64,000 bases of DNA from Phormidesmis priestleyi BC1401 (GCF_001650195.1 NZ_LXYR01000009.1:60903-124902); one strand, 5' to 3'. Positions 1 through 8,511 are shown, numbered from the stretch's first letter. Translations and numbers: made by a program. Notes: a model not told the origin generated them from the sequence alone.

Positions 1-2
1 GA

Positions 3-1085
3 GTCATCTTCCGACGCAATCCATACTATTGGCGCAAAGACGCTCAGGGAAAGGCTCAACCCTACATTGAGCGGATCGTCTGGAGTATCGTTGAAAATCA
101 AAATACCGCCTTGCTGCAATTTCGATCGGGCGGACAAGATATCTCAGAGCCGATTCGACCCGAAGACTTCACGCTGTTGAAGCAGGAAGAAAAGCGCGGC
201 AAATTTAAGATGTATATCGGAGGTCCGCGACCTGTCACAACGTTTATGGCGTTTAACCTCAATCAGGGCAGTCGCAAAGGCAAGCCGCTCGTTAACCCGA
301 TTAAATCGAAGTGGTTTAACAACGTCAAGTTTAGACAAGCCGTGGCGTATGCGATCGATCGCGACCAGATGAACAACAACATCTATCGCGGGTTGGGCGC
401 GTTGGTCGAATCGATCATCATGGAGCAAAGCCCCTATTATCAGCCGCCTGCACCCGAAAAGGCGTATCGATTTGACCCCAAAAAATCGAAACAACTGCTG
501 ACCGAAGCAGGCTTTAAATATGATGCAAAAGGGCAGTTATCAGACGCAGACGGGCATCGAGTGCGCTTTAACTTAATCACCAATGCGGGAAACACGGTGA
601 GAGAAGCCTCGATCGCCCAGATCAAACAAGACTTAGCCAGAATCGGGATGCAGGTTGATTTGAACCCGATTAACTTTAATACAATGATCGATAAACTCGA
701 CAACACTCTCGATTGGGATGCTTATTTGATCGCGATGGGCAACTCACGAGAGCCAAATTCGGGGTCTAACATTTGGTCTCCCACTGGCTCATCTCACAAC
801 TTCAACCAGCCATCGCTGCCTAGCAAGCCGATCGAAAATCGAGTCGTGGCAGATTGGGAAGCAGAAATCGGTCGCCTCTACATTGAGGGCGCACAGGAGC
901 TTGACGAGACCAAACGTAAGGCGATTTATGGCAAAATCCAGCAGCTTGCTCACGAAAACCTGCCCTGGATTACGTTGATGAATGCGCGGGTTATGGCGGT
1001 GGTGCGCGATCGGGTGGAGGGCGTAAACTATCCTGAGTTAGGCGGTGCCTTGTGGAATATCCAAGACCTCAGAGTGGTCGATTAA
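3..1085 (+). CDS. ABC transporter substrate-binding protein, peptide/family 5 (5' partial)
   Basis: This is the C-terminal part, about 360 residues, of an extracytoplasmic solute-binding protein of family 5 (SBP_bac_5). It would capture peptides or similar solutes in the periplasm for an ABC importer. The reading frame is open to the left edge of the window, so the signal peptide and true start lie outside. Family features visible are the segment FRQAVAYAIDRDQM followed by LTEAGFKYDAKGQL, NLITNAGN and IAQIKQDLARIGMQVDL, and a C-terminal ENLPWITLMN segment. These match the usual order of this family. No permease or ATPase gene of the same transporter follows. The gene ends just before a dispersed palindromic repeat. 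The family call is firm; the substrate is not known. Confidence 0.9.
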   Translation, partial: VIFRRNPYYWRKDAQGKAQPYIERIVWSIVENQNTALLQFRSGGQDISEPIRPEDFTLLKQEEKRGKFKMYIGGPRPVTTFMAFNLNQGSRKGKPLVNPIKSKWFNNVKFRQAVAYAIDRDQMNNNIYRGLGALVESIIMEQSPYYQPPAPEKAYRFDPKKSKQLLTEAGFKYDAKGQLSDADGHRVRFNLITNAGNTVREASIAQIKQDLARIGMQVDLNPINFNTMIDKLDNTLDWDAYLIAMGNSREPNSGSNIWSPTGSSHNFNQPSLPSKPIENRVVADWEAEIGRLYIEGAQELDETKRKAIYGKIQQLAHENLPWITLMNARVMAVVRDRVEGVNYPELGGALWNIQDLRVVD

Positions 1086-1144
1086 AACAGAATGCTTCTT
1101 TCGATTACGGTTCTCTCACAAATTTGGCGTGGGTTTATTAAACC

Positions 1145-1280
1145 TTTTACAAAAGTCCCTGCCCTCACCCTAAATCCCTCTCCCCAATGTGGGAGAGGGA
1201 CTTTGAAATCTGGCTCCCCTTCTCCCAAGTTTGGGAGAAGGGGTTGGGGGATGAGGGCATCTTCGGACTTTTGCAAGAAG
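1145..1280 (+). repeat. MITE-like palindromic repeat, copy 1
   Basis: A 136-base element with imperfect terminal inverted repeats: ACAAAAGTCC on the left and GGACTTTTGCAAG on the right. It contains two internal hairpins, GGGAGAGGGA with its complement and CCCCTTCTCCC with its complement. Near-identical sequences occur at 38574-38710 and 40993-41129, and a degraded inverted copy lies at 55308-55439. It has no coding capacity. It sits directly after the solute-binding protein gene and could fold into a strong RNA hairpin. The left end is one or two bases degenerate compared with the other copies. Confidence 0.85.
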
Positions 1281-1662
1281 CCTATTGGTTTGGAAATGAC
1301 GATCGGGCTGCAATCCACATCCCGATCATGCTTTTTTCCGCAGTTTTGGCACGGGCTACAGCCTCGTCGTTATCCATCCTGACCGCATGGCATATGGAGA
1401 ATTTCGCTAAATTCGCTCAATCGACTCCTCGATCGATTCGATAAAGTACGCCCATATCAGCCGCGACGGAATCATTGTTGGTAAAGTAAGAAGGTTCTCA
1501 AATGGCTATATTCTCTCTTAGTATCAAAAAAGCTTCTTGAATCACACAGATTCAGGAATGCTGACCTTGAGAGAGACCATCAAACTCGCTAACCTCCTAA
1601 AGAGGTAGGCTTCTTCACAATTCTGCCTTTAGAATCCACTTACCCATCAGCGTGCGTTCTGT
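1281..1662. other. Intergenic stretch without a recognisable gene
   Basis: About 380 bases between the repeat and coaD. I see no open frame that looks like protein, no tRNA and no clear terminator. A short hairpin, CCTC CTAAA GAGG, lies near 1594-1606. The only ORFs on the plus strand run through the repeat and have no recognisable features. The coaD promoter presumably lies here but I cannot place it. Confidence 0.5.
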
Positions 1663-2223
1663 GTGATTGCTATCTACCCCGGAAGCTTTGACCCAATTAC
1701 CTTCGGACACCTCGACATTATTAAGCGAGGCAGTCACTTGTTCGATCGGGTGATCGTGGCGGTGCTTCGCAACCCCAATAAAACTCCTCTGTTCACCATT
1801 CAAGAGCGAATGCACCAAATTCGTCAAGCGACCCAACTGCTTGGCAATATAGAAGTTGACAGCTTTGAAGGGCTGACCGTGACCTATGCAAAACTTCGGG
1901 GTGCCAGCGCTCTACTGCGAGGGTTACGCGCTATCTCTGACTTTGAAATGGAGTTGCAGATGGCGCACATCAACAAAACGCTGTTTGATCAGATTGAGAC
2001 CGTTTTTTTGACTACCTCAAATGAATATAGTTTTCTGAGCAGCAGTGTCGTCAAAGAAGTTGCCAAATTTGGCGGCGCGATCGATCATCTTGTCCCCCAC
2101 CACGTCGCTTTAGATATTTACAAATGCTACGCCAAGACTCATCCGCCAGCATTAGCCCCGACGGTCTCCACGCCAATGGAGCTGCCTCCGATCGAGCCGC
2201 CTACCGAGACGATGCGCGAGTAG
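1663..2223 (+). CDS. coaD: Phosphopantetheine adenylyltransferase
   Basis: This is the cytoplasmic enzyme that transfers AMP from ATP to 4'-phosphopantetheine, the penultimate step of coenzyme A synthesis. The N-terminus [18 protein letters not shown] carries the nucleotidyltransferase T/HxGH signature (TFGH), and [19 protein letters not shown] and [13 protein letters not shown] are typical CoaD blocks. The start is a GTG at 1663, because an in-frame stop lies at 1630 and the conserved IYPGSFDP begins at residue 4. The core is about 160 residues as usual; a proline-rich tail of about 25 residues (ending TETMRE) extends it to 186 and overlaps the next gene by 100 bases. The tail is not needed for the fold. 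Confidence 0.95.
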   Translation: MIAIYPGSFDPITFGHLDIIKRGSHLFDRVIVAVLRNPNKTPLFTIQERMHQIRQATQLLGNIEVDSFEGLTVTYAKLRGASALLRGLRAISDFEMELQMAHINKTLFDQIETVFLTTSNEYSFLSSSVVKEVAKFGGAIDHLVPHHVALDIYKCYAKTHPPALAPTVSTPMELPPIEPPTETMRE

Positions 2224-2852
2224 GCACACCCGATATTCAACGAGAACTCAATCGGATTGAGGAAATGATTCTCGACAGTCCGCGCATTCCTCTCAGCCGC
2301 CGCACGATGATCGATGAGGAGCAATTTCTCGATCAGCTTGATTTGGTGCGGTTGAGCTTGCCAGAAGCCTTTCACGAGGCAGAAGAAATCGTGCGGCAAA
2401 AAGACGAAATCTTGATGCAGGCAGAGCAATATGCTCAAGACCTGATCGAGGAGGCTGAACGTCGCGCCGCTCAAATCACCAACGAAACGGGGATCATTCG
2501 CCAAGCCGAACTGGAGGCACAGCAGATTCGCGCTCAGTTGCAGCAGGAGTGTGAAGCCGTTCAGGAACAAACGATCGCTGAACTCGAACGCACTCGCCGC
2601 CAAGCACAGCAAGACCTCGAAGAGATGCGACGGCTGGCGATCGAAGAGTGTGAAGACATTCAAAACGGGGCAGATGGCTATGCCGATCGGGTGCTTCGAG
2701 ACATGGAGGCACAGATGGCAGAAATGCTGCGAATCGTTCGCAATGGTCGCCAACAACTGCAAATTAACCAGCCCGACACTCAGGCGGCTCGTGCTAAAGA
2801 AAGTGCCGTTCGAGCCAACCAAGCGGGCAAAGGAGGAGAGCGCAAGAGTTAG
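2124..2852 (+). CDS. Conserved cyanobacterial coiled-coil protein downstream of coaD
   Basis: A 242-residue, very acidic and glutamine-rich protein. Residues 40-75 contain the well-conserved stretch [19 protein letters not shown] and [14 protein letters not shown]; residues 80-205 form one long predicted coiled coil rich in E, Q, A and R. It has no signal peptide or membrane segment. The architecture resembles DivIVA-like or ATP-synthase-b-like helical proteins, but I cannot assign a function. The ATG at 2124 overlaps coaD by 100 bases in another frame; the next in-frame ATG is at 2265, inside the conserved block, so a start inside the overlap is the better choice. The overlap implies co-transcription with coaD. 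Confidence 0.75.
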   Translation: MLRQDSSASISPDGLHANGAASDRAAYRDDARVGTPDIQRELNRIEEMILDSPRIPLSRRTMIDEEQFLDQLDLVRLSLPEAFHEAEEIVRQKDEILMQAEQYAQDLIEEAERRAAQITNETGIIRQAELEAQQIRAQLQQECEAVQEQTIAELERTRRQAQQDLEEMRRLAIEECEDIQNGADGYADRVLRDMEAQMAEMLRIVRNGRQQLQINQPDTQAARAKESAVRANQAGKGGERKS

Positions 2853-3127
2853 TCAAATGCCTGATTCAAACGCTTAAACCGCAGCAGGATCTGGCTTCAC
2901 CTTTACCTGATCAATCTCCTGATCAGCACGTTGGCAACTTCAATGGATGAGGCACCAGTTTTGATCATTCGATCGTCGCAGCATTGCCATCTAGAGGACG
3001 CGACAAGCCTCTCGACAGTTGCTCCGATGCTGCTTAGTCATCCGCAGCCATTGAGTGCCGCTCAGCGTCAAAAAGTCTCCATCAAAACGATCGCGTCATC
3101 TAAACGCCGCTCCTCTGAGAAGACTTT

Positions 3128-3622
3128 TCATTTCACGATACAGTCGCCTTCAGGCTGATTTACCTTTTGACCTGAAATTTCGTATTCGATTAATTCGCCC
3201 GTTTCTCGGTCTCTTACACTTCTAACGGTTGCGGACGAGTACTCTGCGTTGTCAGTCTTTGTCCCTTTAGGAAACGAGATCTCAAGAACTGCAATCATTC
3301 GATCATCTGCGACATCAGCAGCTCCGCCCATACCTGGCATGTACTTCTCAACATACTGCTTATAGGTCATCGCTTCAAAAGACTTTAATGTCGCACCGAT
3401 ATCTTTTCTCAGTTTGCTGTTAAAGTCAGCTCGATTAAATAACCGTAAGCGACTGCCGCCATTCCCAGGAAACCGCAAAGGTAGGCGCCTTGCTTTCGAT
3501 GGATTCTCTTGTGGTTTTGTAGGAACCTGTTCGTTGTTAGATTGTGCAGAAGCATTTACTCCAAAATCGACTGCGATCGCCAAAAACGAGGCAAACAATC
3601 CGATCGTCAATTTGTTTTTCAT
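3128..3622 (-). CDS. Hypothetical secreted protein
   Basis: I do not recognise the family. With the start at 3622 the protein is 164 residues and begins MKNKLTIGLFASF, a typical signal peptide with a positive N-region, a hydrophobic core and an Ala-Ser-Ala-type end near residue 25. The mature part is basic and proline-rich at first, then has DIGATLKSFEAMTYKQYVEKYMPG and a C-terminal region of predicted beta strands ending EGDCIVK. The open frame continues upstream to 3736, and a second ATG at 3634 is possible, but only the shorter forms place a signal peptide at the N-terminus. A periplasmic or extracellular location is inferred. Confidence 0.6.
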   Translation of the reverse strand: MKNKLTIGLFASFLAIAVDFGVNASAQSNNEQVPTKPQENPSKARRLPLRFPGNGGSRLRLFNRADFNSKLRKDIGATLKSFEAMTYKQYVEKYMPGMGGAADVADDRMIAVLEISFPKGTKTDNAEYSSATVRSVRDRETGELIEYEISGQKVNQPEGDCIVK

Positions 3623-3751
3623 AGTTGCCGTCATCCAACCCGTTTTAGGAGTTGAATTCTTGTTTCTTCTGTAGAACTTCTGCTCGGTGGGCAGAGAAAT
3701 CAGAGGGTCAGGGGTATTAGCATCAACTATTAACACCCTTTTATCACACTC

Positions 3752-4369
3752 TTACTTCAAGAAACTGCTAAACAGCCACAGAATCACAAACGTCACTAGG
3801 CTGACAAAGACTTCTGCCCCCAACTGAATTGGGAGATAGACCTTCAGAATGCTTTCTAGCGCAGCGCCGATCGCAAAACCCAGCAGCAAACCACCCAGAC
3901 CCAGCAGCACCGCTTTTCCTAACTTGCGTTCTTTTCGATAGAGGAAGTAGAGCGTTGAACCGACGCTGACCGCCATCGCTAGCTGCAGCACGGCATCGGT
4001 CGGAGACAGCACCACCAACCCACCTAAAAGAAATTGAACTCCCCCAGGCAAGGCAATATCGACCTTGCTCGGCGTATCGACCAGATTGGTCAACCACGCA
4101 GGAGAATTTTTAGGCAGGGTAGGCATCGCCGAGGGAGCCGCCTGAGCTAACTTCTCAGGGAACCGAATCCGATCGGGAACGGGAATCTTCCCCTCCTGAC
4201 GCATTTTGAGCCGTTCCATTAACACCGCATCATAGGCGGCTTCTACCTCCAGCCGCTGCTTTTCATCGCCAGCAAACTCTTCTAGCAGCTTGCTGCGGGC
4301 ACTCTGAATCTCCTCAAAGGTTGCCCCTTCAGGGACTCCAAGCTTTTCGTAGGGATTTCGATCGCTCAT
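3752..4369 (-). CDS. CPP1-like (chaperone-like protein of POR1) membrane protein
   Basis: About 205 residues. The N-terminal region NPYEKLGVPEGATFEEIQSA is a divergent J-like domain lacking the HPD tripeptide, as in the CPP1 family; plant CPP1 stabilises protochlorophyllide oxidoreductase at the thylakoid or envelope membrane. The C-terminal half contains three to four predicted membrane helices (for example VQFLLGGLVVLS and AVLLGLGGLLLGFAIGAAL, then VFVSLVTFVILWLF). The start is one of two adjacent ATG codons at 4372 and 4369, with GGAG upstream. A role in chlorophyll synthesis or membrane protein biogenesis is inferred from the family, not shown here. Confidence 0.85.
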   Translation of the reverse strand: MSDRNPYEKLGVPEGATFEEIQSARSKLLEEFAGDEKQRLEVEAAYDAVLMERLKMRQEGKIPVPDRIRFPEKLAQAAPSAMPTLPKNSPAWLTNLVDTPSKVDIALPGGVQFLLGGLVVLSPTDAVLQLAMAVSVGSTLYFLYRKERKLGKAVLLGLGGLLLGFAIGAALESILKVYLPIQLGAEVFVSLVTFVILWLFSSFLK

Positions 4370-4588
4370 CATGCTATTACTCCACCTTCTCTCCAAGGTA
4401 ACTTAGCGCGACGCGGGTCACAAGCTTTTTTGAGGAAACGTAGCTTACCAAGCTATTCTAGTCAAAACCTGAGGCATACTAATGCTGATGGCAAAATTAT
4501 CTCGTGTAGTTACAGATGTAGGTATGATTTTATCTATCTCTGCAAGTTACCCTTAGTTTCCACCACTACCCCCTCCCAACGCAAGGTT

Positions 4589-5296
4589 ATGGTCATGGCT
4601 CCAGCCAAGATTCTCGTAGTAGACGATGACCCGGCAATCCGGAAGTTGATCCATCGCTATCTCACTCAGCAAACCTATCAAATGGAGTCTGCTGAAGACG
4701 GCAAGACTGCGCTGACGATGTTTGAGCAGTTCAACCCTGACTTGGTGATTTTAGATGTAAACCTGCCTGATGCCAATGGCTATAATCTCTGTCAAGAAAT
4801 GCAGAGTCGCACCGGGGTGTTTGTGCTGATGTTGACCAGCCGCACTGATGAAGCGGACAAGATTCGTGGGTTTAGTCAAGGTGCTGATGACTACATCACA
4901 AAGCCGTTTAGTCTAGGAGAGTTGGGCGTTCGAGTGGGCGCAATTCTCAAACGTCAGAGAATTGTGACACCTGCCGAGCAACAGTGCCTCGTCTTTGACA
5001 AACTGGCGATCGATCCGGTGCGGCGTGAAGTCAAGCTCAACGAAGACTTTGTGCCTCTGACTGCCCTAGAGTTTGATTTACTTCACTTTTTGGCGGGTCA
5101 CCCAGGTCGAGTGTGGCGACGGGCAGAGTTGATTCAAGAAGTCTGGGATTATGAGTATGTGGGGGATCAGCGGGTGGTTGATGTCCACATTGGTCAGATT
5201 CGTAAGAAAATTGAGATTGATACGAGTCAGCCTGCGCTAATTCAGACCGTCCGTGGGGTTGGCTATAAGTTTGAGTCACCGCCTGCTGCCAGTTGA
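4589..5296 (+). CDS. OmpR/PhoB-family response regulator
   Basis: A 235-residue two-domain transcription factor. The receiver domain (about residues 5-120) has the acidic pair in VVDDDPAIRKL, the phospho-accepting aspartate in LVILDVNLPDANGY, a threonine in MLTSRTDEADKI and the lysine in YITKPFSL. The C-terminal winged helix (about 135-230) has LTALEFDLLHFLAGHPGRVW and ends VRTVRGVGYKF. The ATG at 4589 is chosen because the conserved ILVVDDD begins six residues later; the open frame extends upstream to 4430 but that part is not conserved-looking. No histidine kinase is adjacent, as is usual in cyanobacteria. It belongs to the same class as RpaA/RpaB and NblR, but I do not assign it to one. 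Confidence 0.92.
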   Translation: MVMAPAKILVVDDDPAIRKLIHRYLTQQTYQMESAEDGKTALTMFEQFNPDLVILDVNLPDANGYNLCQEMQSRTGVFVLMLTSRTDEADKIRGFSQGADDYITKPFSLGELGVRVGAILKRQRIVTPAEQQCLVFDKLAIDPVRREVKLNEDFVPLTALEFDLLHFLAGHPGRVWRRAELIQEVWDYEYVGDQRVVDVHIGQIRKKIEIDTSQPALIQTVRGVGYKFESPPAAS

Positions 5297-5308
5297 GATT
5301 GCGGCAAG

Positions 5309-5342
5309 TTTGTAGAGATGCTTTATGGAACGTCTCTACAAA
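5309..5342. repeat. TGTAGAGA-type palindrome behind the response regulator
   Basis: Perfect 10-base arms, TTTGTAGAGA and TCTCTACAAA, separated by 14 bases. It starts 13 bases after the response regulator's stop codon and could act as a transcript-end hairpin, though there is no clear T tract. Related sequences with the core GTAGAGACGTTTC occur at 11549-11580 and 14431-14479, so it belongs to a dispersed palindrome family. Confidence 0.7.
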
Positions 5343-5903
5343 TGACGGTTTTCTTTAGCAGGTAATGGATCTTAGCCAAAGCTGGATTACTGCTTTTCGG
5401 TTTCCATCTAATCGGTTTCCCCAGCGAGTGGGAATAACCATCAGTCCACAGCCAATCGCCCCGGACGGACAGAGATTTTCCAGCTTACGGGATAATAGAA
5501 GCCGTTCTCAAGTAAGCAGCGTCCTAATCAAGTTGAGTACAGCCATATCAGCTTAAACAATTTTTGAGCAGTTCTCGAAAAAAGGCAAATAGCCATTTAT
5601 GGAGTGCCTGTAAAATAAAAACCTAAGAAAAAAGCTTGAAAGGGTCATCTGCAAACTCTTCCAAGCTTCCTATGAGCTTGACCCTAAGCCTTTAAACTAG
5701 ACAAATATCTCCTTGATGAACACCATAACCCACCGCTTATGGTTTAGCAGTTTATAGGATCAGTCCAACCTTCTGTGATTTTTCTCTCACGATCGCTGGA
5801 GGCTTCCTATTGCAAATTGTCAGTCAGACCAGGCAAAATCTTTTTTAGATTGCCGTTTAGAATAGGGAATCTTAGACCAGTATCAACTTTAAAAATAACC
5901 AAA
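5343..5903. other. Intergenic stretch with small inverted repeats
   Basis: About 560 bases with no convincing gene; a 63-codon ORF at 5365-5556 lacks a ribosome site and protein-like composition. Two hairpins can be seen: AGGGTCA at 5641 pairing with TGACCCT at 5679, and ACCATAA at 5722 pairing with TTATGGT at 5737. The second half is AT-rich and should hold the promoter of the DUF2325 gene. Confidence 0.5.
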
Positions 5904-6944
5904 ATGGACTTTATTGCAGAACTCGAAAAGAAGACGCAAGCTTTAATTGCAAGTGGAATGTCAGAATTAAAAGAGATTGAAGCTCAACAGCAACGGCAAA
6001 CCCAAATTGCAGAAATTGCTGAAGAGATTCGTCAGCGGCTTGTGCCTCTAGTAGAGAAGGTTGAAACCTTAATCGGGCAGTTTGCTCAACAAACCGTCAG
6101 CAATAGCCTTACTCTGAAGCAGCTAGAGCAACAAAAAGAGACGTTAGAAGCGCAGATTCAGCAGGCAGAAGTGCTTGCCGAAGCAAAGATTGATGAAAAA
6201 CTGCTGCAAGAAGAAGAGAGGCTTCTGGCAAAACAAGACGCTGAATCTTTGAGAGAATGGAGACTGCGAGTCAAAGAGGAATTAATTGAGCTGATTGAGG
6301 AGCAGGACGACTTCTATAGAGCCACAGATGTCGCAATCGCTGTCAAAGGATACGCTGATGATCTTAAAGAAACTGGAGCATTGGAGGAAGTCGTCAATCG
6401 ACTGGTTGAGCAGATTAACCGCTACGATCGCAAAGCCAGTGAAACTGGATCGCCCGCCGCAAAATTTAGGGGCAGTTATGAAAATACGCTCAATTTCATT
6501 GTCGATGTGGCTCACCGAAACCGACAGGCAGCCATCGATCCGCCTAGAAGCGAGTTTACATCTCGCCAAGTAAAACCTTCTAGTAGAACGACTGCTTGTG
6601 AAGGACTGGGTGGAAAAGTAGTGATTGTGGGCGGTCACGATCGCCTAGAAACGGCAGTCCGAAATCGGCTCCGTCAATCAGAAGTCGAATTGGTTTGGGC
6701 AACTTCTCAAACAGGACCGGGTATTTGGGCACAGGTCGAAGCGCAACTTCCTGGCGCAGACCTTATCATCGTCTTAACAGGTTATGCTTCGCACAAGCTG
6801 ACAGAGAAAATATTGAGTGGAAAAGGCGGGAGAACCCCTACTTACCTGACTACCACTGGCATGACTCGTTTGGTTGAAGCGATCGAGGTGGGTTTAAAGT
6901 CTCAGCAGCTTTCTCAGCAGCTTGGGAAATCGAGAAGTGCTTAA
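5904..6944 (+). CDS. Coiled-coil protein with C-terminal DUF2325
   Basis: A 346-residue protein. Residues 1-170 are a long charged coiled coil (LEKKTQALIASGMSELKEIE onward). The C-terminal 110 residues contain KVVIVGGHDRLETAVRNRL and ADLIIVLTGYASHKL, then GRTPTYLTTTGMTRLVEAI, which is the pattern of the DUF2325 domain, a small Rossmann-like fold of unknown role. The ATG at 5904 is preferred over an upstream start at 5775, because the coiled coil begins right there and the upstream residues are basic and hydrophobic without pattern. No operon partner. The function is unknown; the glycine-rich VGGH loop suggests binding of a nucleotide or other small ligand. Confidence 0.75.
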   Translation: MDFIAELEKKTQALIASGMSELKEIEAQQQRQTQIAEIAEEIRQRLVPLVEKVETLIGQFAQQTVSNSLTLKQLEQQKETLEAQIQQAEVLAEAKIDEKLLQEEERLLAKQDAESLREWRLRVKEELIELIEEQDDFYRATDVAIAVKGYADDLKETGALEEVVNRLVEQINRYDRKASETGSPAAKFRGSYENTLNFIVDVAHRNRQAAIDPPRSEFTSRQVKPSSRTTACEGLGGKVVIVGGHDRLETAVRNRLRQSEVELVWATSQTGPGIWAQVEAQLPGADLIIVLTGYASHKLTEKILSGKGGRTPTYLTTTGMTRLVEAIEVGLKSQQLSQQLGKSRSA

Positions 6945-6951
6945 AACCTGA

Positions 6952-7190
6952 GATTATGCGATTTTGGGTGCTTCAGAATATTGGATCGTGGGCTACCTCG
7001 GCATCGGTGGCAGAGACTATATCGGCAAACCAAAGCAACCCACGATCGCGATTTGCACGCTTGTTAAGGAAGAGTATCAGAGAGGCTTATTTCGAGGTAG
7101 CGACCCTTGCGGTATCTGCAAAGCAGCGCGATTACTTTCCCCAACGTTTCTAGACCTGTGGCTAACAGTAGAACAAGTCTTCAAATTATT
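6952..7190 (+). pseudogene. Uma2-family endonuclease remnant (C-terminal fragment)
   Basis: The frame read from 6964 gives GASEYWIVGYLGIGGRDYIG followed by KPKQPTIAICTLVKEEYQRG and LFRGSD, then SPTFLDLWLTVEQVFKL. This is the usual C-terminal third of Uma2-type proteins (PD-(D/E)XK superfamily), which are abundant in cyanobacteria. The N-terminal two thirds, including the catalytic residues, are missing, and an in-frame stop lies just upstream at 6949. A short stretch between GSD and SPTF (PCGICKAARLL) looks like extra or shifted sequence. It is therefore a decayed remnant, not a working gene. The 65-codon ORF at 6956 in another frame is a shadow. Confidence 0.65.
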
Positions 7191-8290
7191 TAATCCCGTT
7201 CTAAAGTCTGAATAAGGGGACAAGATACCGATTTTTCTCCTGACCAGTCGGTTAACACATGATCACTCTGATAATGTCGAGGAGTCTGCATCAGTAAATG
7301 CCAAGCCTGCTCTCCGTTGACTAAATTAAAGCGCTCAGGATAGTGAGTTTTTAGCAACTCTTGAAGCACTGGATAATAGTCAGAATTCATCGCAGGAAAG
7401 ATGTGATGCTCTGTGTGGTAAGAAAAGTTTAGATGCAGTAGGTCAAATAGCTTAGGGACTCGAAGAGAAACACTATTAATTAACGGATCGTTAACGTCAG
7501 TTATCTCACAAAGCATATGATTTGTGAAAATATAAAACATTGCCATCGCATATCCAATCGCGATCGGGAGAAAGTAGCCAAGCACGAGTTGAATCGGACT
7601 AAACCCCAAATATGCAATCACGCTGAGATGAAGTGCAAACACGATCGAGAATTCTCTCGCAATTGCCCAGCGCTCTTTAACACTCACCGCAAAGCTAGCC
7701 GGAACATAATCGACCGATCGGTGATTAAACAGCAGCACAGACGTGAGATTGCGAAAGCCATGCACTCCCCAAGCCATCGCCATGCCCAGCATTAACCCCA
7801 GAGGATGAACTTCAGAAGAGGGAATAAATTGATTTTGAATCCATTTCCCCCAAGTGTTGGGCTGCTCTTTGAGATAGCTGCGATCGGGGTCACTCAACGA
7901 ATTTGTTTTTGAATGGTGTTCGCGATTATGAACTGCCTTCCACAGCGTCGGGGGCATCCACCAAATGGCTAGTGCGATCAAGCTGATGAAATAATTCAGC
8001 CGAGGATTTCTCATAACGCCCCCGTGCATCAAATCGTGAGAGCTAAACAACAACACCGTCACACTGTTGCCCATCACGATCGCCAGAGGCAAATAAAGCC
8101 ACAAAAAAACGGGGTTCCACTGATCTAATTTGGCAGCGATCGCCCATCCAAGCATCAAAATCGCCAGATTAATTCCCAAAATCAACAGCTTATTGGGATC
8201 GGGGTCAAACGCTTCAGAAGGAAGAAGAGGACGCAAGAATTTCGCATAACTTGCTTGAGGAATGAGCGTTTGATTATCAACAGATTTCAT
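7190..8290 (-). CDS. Membrane fatty acid desaturase family protein
   Basis: A 366-residue integral membrane di-iron enzyme that would introduce a double bond, or hydroxylate, a lipid-linked substrate. The three histidine boxes are present: SHDLMHGG (HxxxH), HNREHH (HxxxHH) and HTEHH (HxxHH). Hydrophobic segments flank the boxes (LLILGINLAILMLGWAIAA near residues 35-55, and FYIFTNHML near 250). The N-terminal 30 residues lack a cytochrome b5 domain. It is distinct from the DesC-type gene at 40159. The substrate cannot be told from sequence. A palindrome with 10-base arms lies 72-106 bases upstream of the start codon and may be a control element. Confidence 0.88.
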   Translation of the reverse strand: MKSVDNQTLIPQASYAKFLRPLLPSEAFDPDPNKLLILGINLAILMLGWAIAAKLDQWNPVFLWLYLPLAIVMGNSVTVLLFSSHDLMHGGVMRNPRLNYFISLIALAIWWMPPTLWKAVHNREHHSKTNSLSDPDRSYLKEQPNTWGKWIQNQFIPSSEVHPLGLMLGMAMAWGVHGFRNLTSVLLFNHRSVDYVPASFAVSVKERWAIAREFSIVFALHLSVIAYLGFSPIQLVLGYFLPIAIGYAMAMFYIFTNHMLCEITDVNDPLINSVSLRVPKLFDLLHLNFSYHTEHHIFPAMNSDYYPVLQELLKTHYPERFNLVNGEQAWHLLMQTPRHYQSDHVLTDWSGEKSVSCPLIQTLERD

Positions 8291-8361
8291 GCGTGGGTCT
8301 TAGAATAGTAGGTCAAACTTCGATAGTCTAAATAGGGTTTAAAGATTCTATTTAGATCAGA

Positions 8362-8396
8362 GTGGAGTAGTAACCATTAGTGAGTGACTACTCCAC
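8362..8396. promoter_or_regulatory. Long inverted repeat upstream of the desaturase gene
   Basis: Perfect 10-base arms GTGGAGTAGT (8362-8371) and ACTACTCCAC (8387-8396) with a 15-base loop. It lies upstream of the leftward desaturase gene and has no T tract on either side, so it is more likely an operator or a 5'-leader hairpin than a terminator. Confidence 0.55.
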
Positions 8397-8471
8397 AAGC
8401 TATTCATAATCTTAACGTCCGAATCCTCAACTTAGAGCGAGACGATCGGCAAATTAAATCAATGCACATTA

Positions 8472-8511
8472 TCGTCAAAAACACTTAATAAAAATGCTGA
8501 AGTTTTGACGA
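8472..8511. promoter_or_regulatory. Second inverted repeat between xseB and the desaturase gene
   Basis: Perfect 9-base arms TCGTCAAAA (8472-8480) and TTTTGACGA (8503-8511) with a 22-base AT-rich loop. It lies about 100 bases downstream of the xseB stop codon on the same strand and may end that transcript or serve the desaturase promoter. The rest of the 320-base gap (8291-8611) is AT-rich with no gene. Confidence 0.45.

Noticed and set aside
1092..1444. ORFs through the repeat at 1145-1280 (96 and 85 codons on the plus strand, 78 on the minus).
   Set aside because: They read through the palindromic repeat; the same translations recur at other copies and reflect the repeat, not genes.
2931..3158. 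A 75-codon plus-strand ORF between the coiled-coil gene and the exported protein gene.
   Set aside because: It has no ribosome site, a simple Ser-rich composition, and its end overlaps the convergent gene. I see no family pattern, so I left it out and treat 2853-3127 as a gap.
4430..4588. A longer form of the response regulator starting at 4430.
   Set aside because: The extra 53 residues are Ser/Cys/Arg-rich, unlike the receiver fold, and the conserved receiver starts right after 4589.
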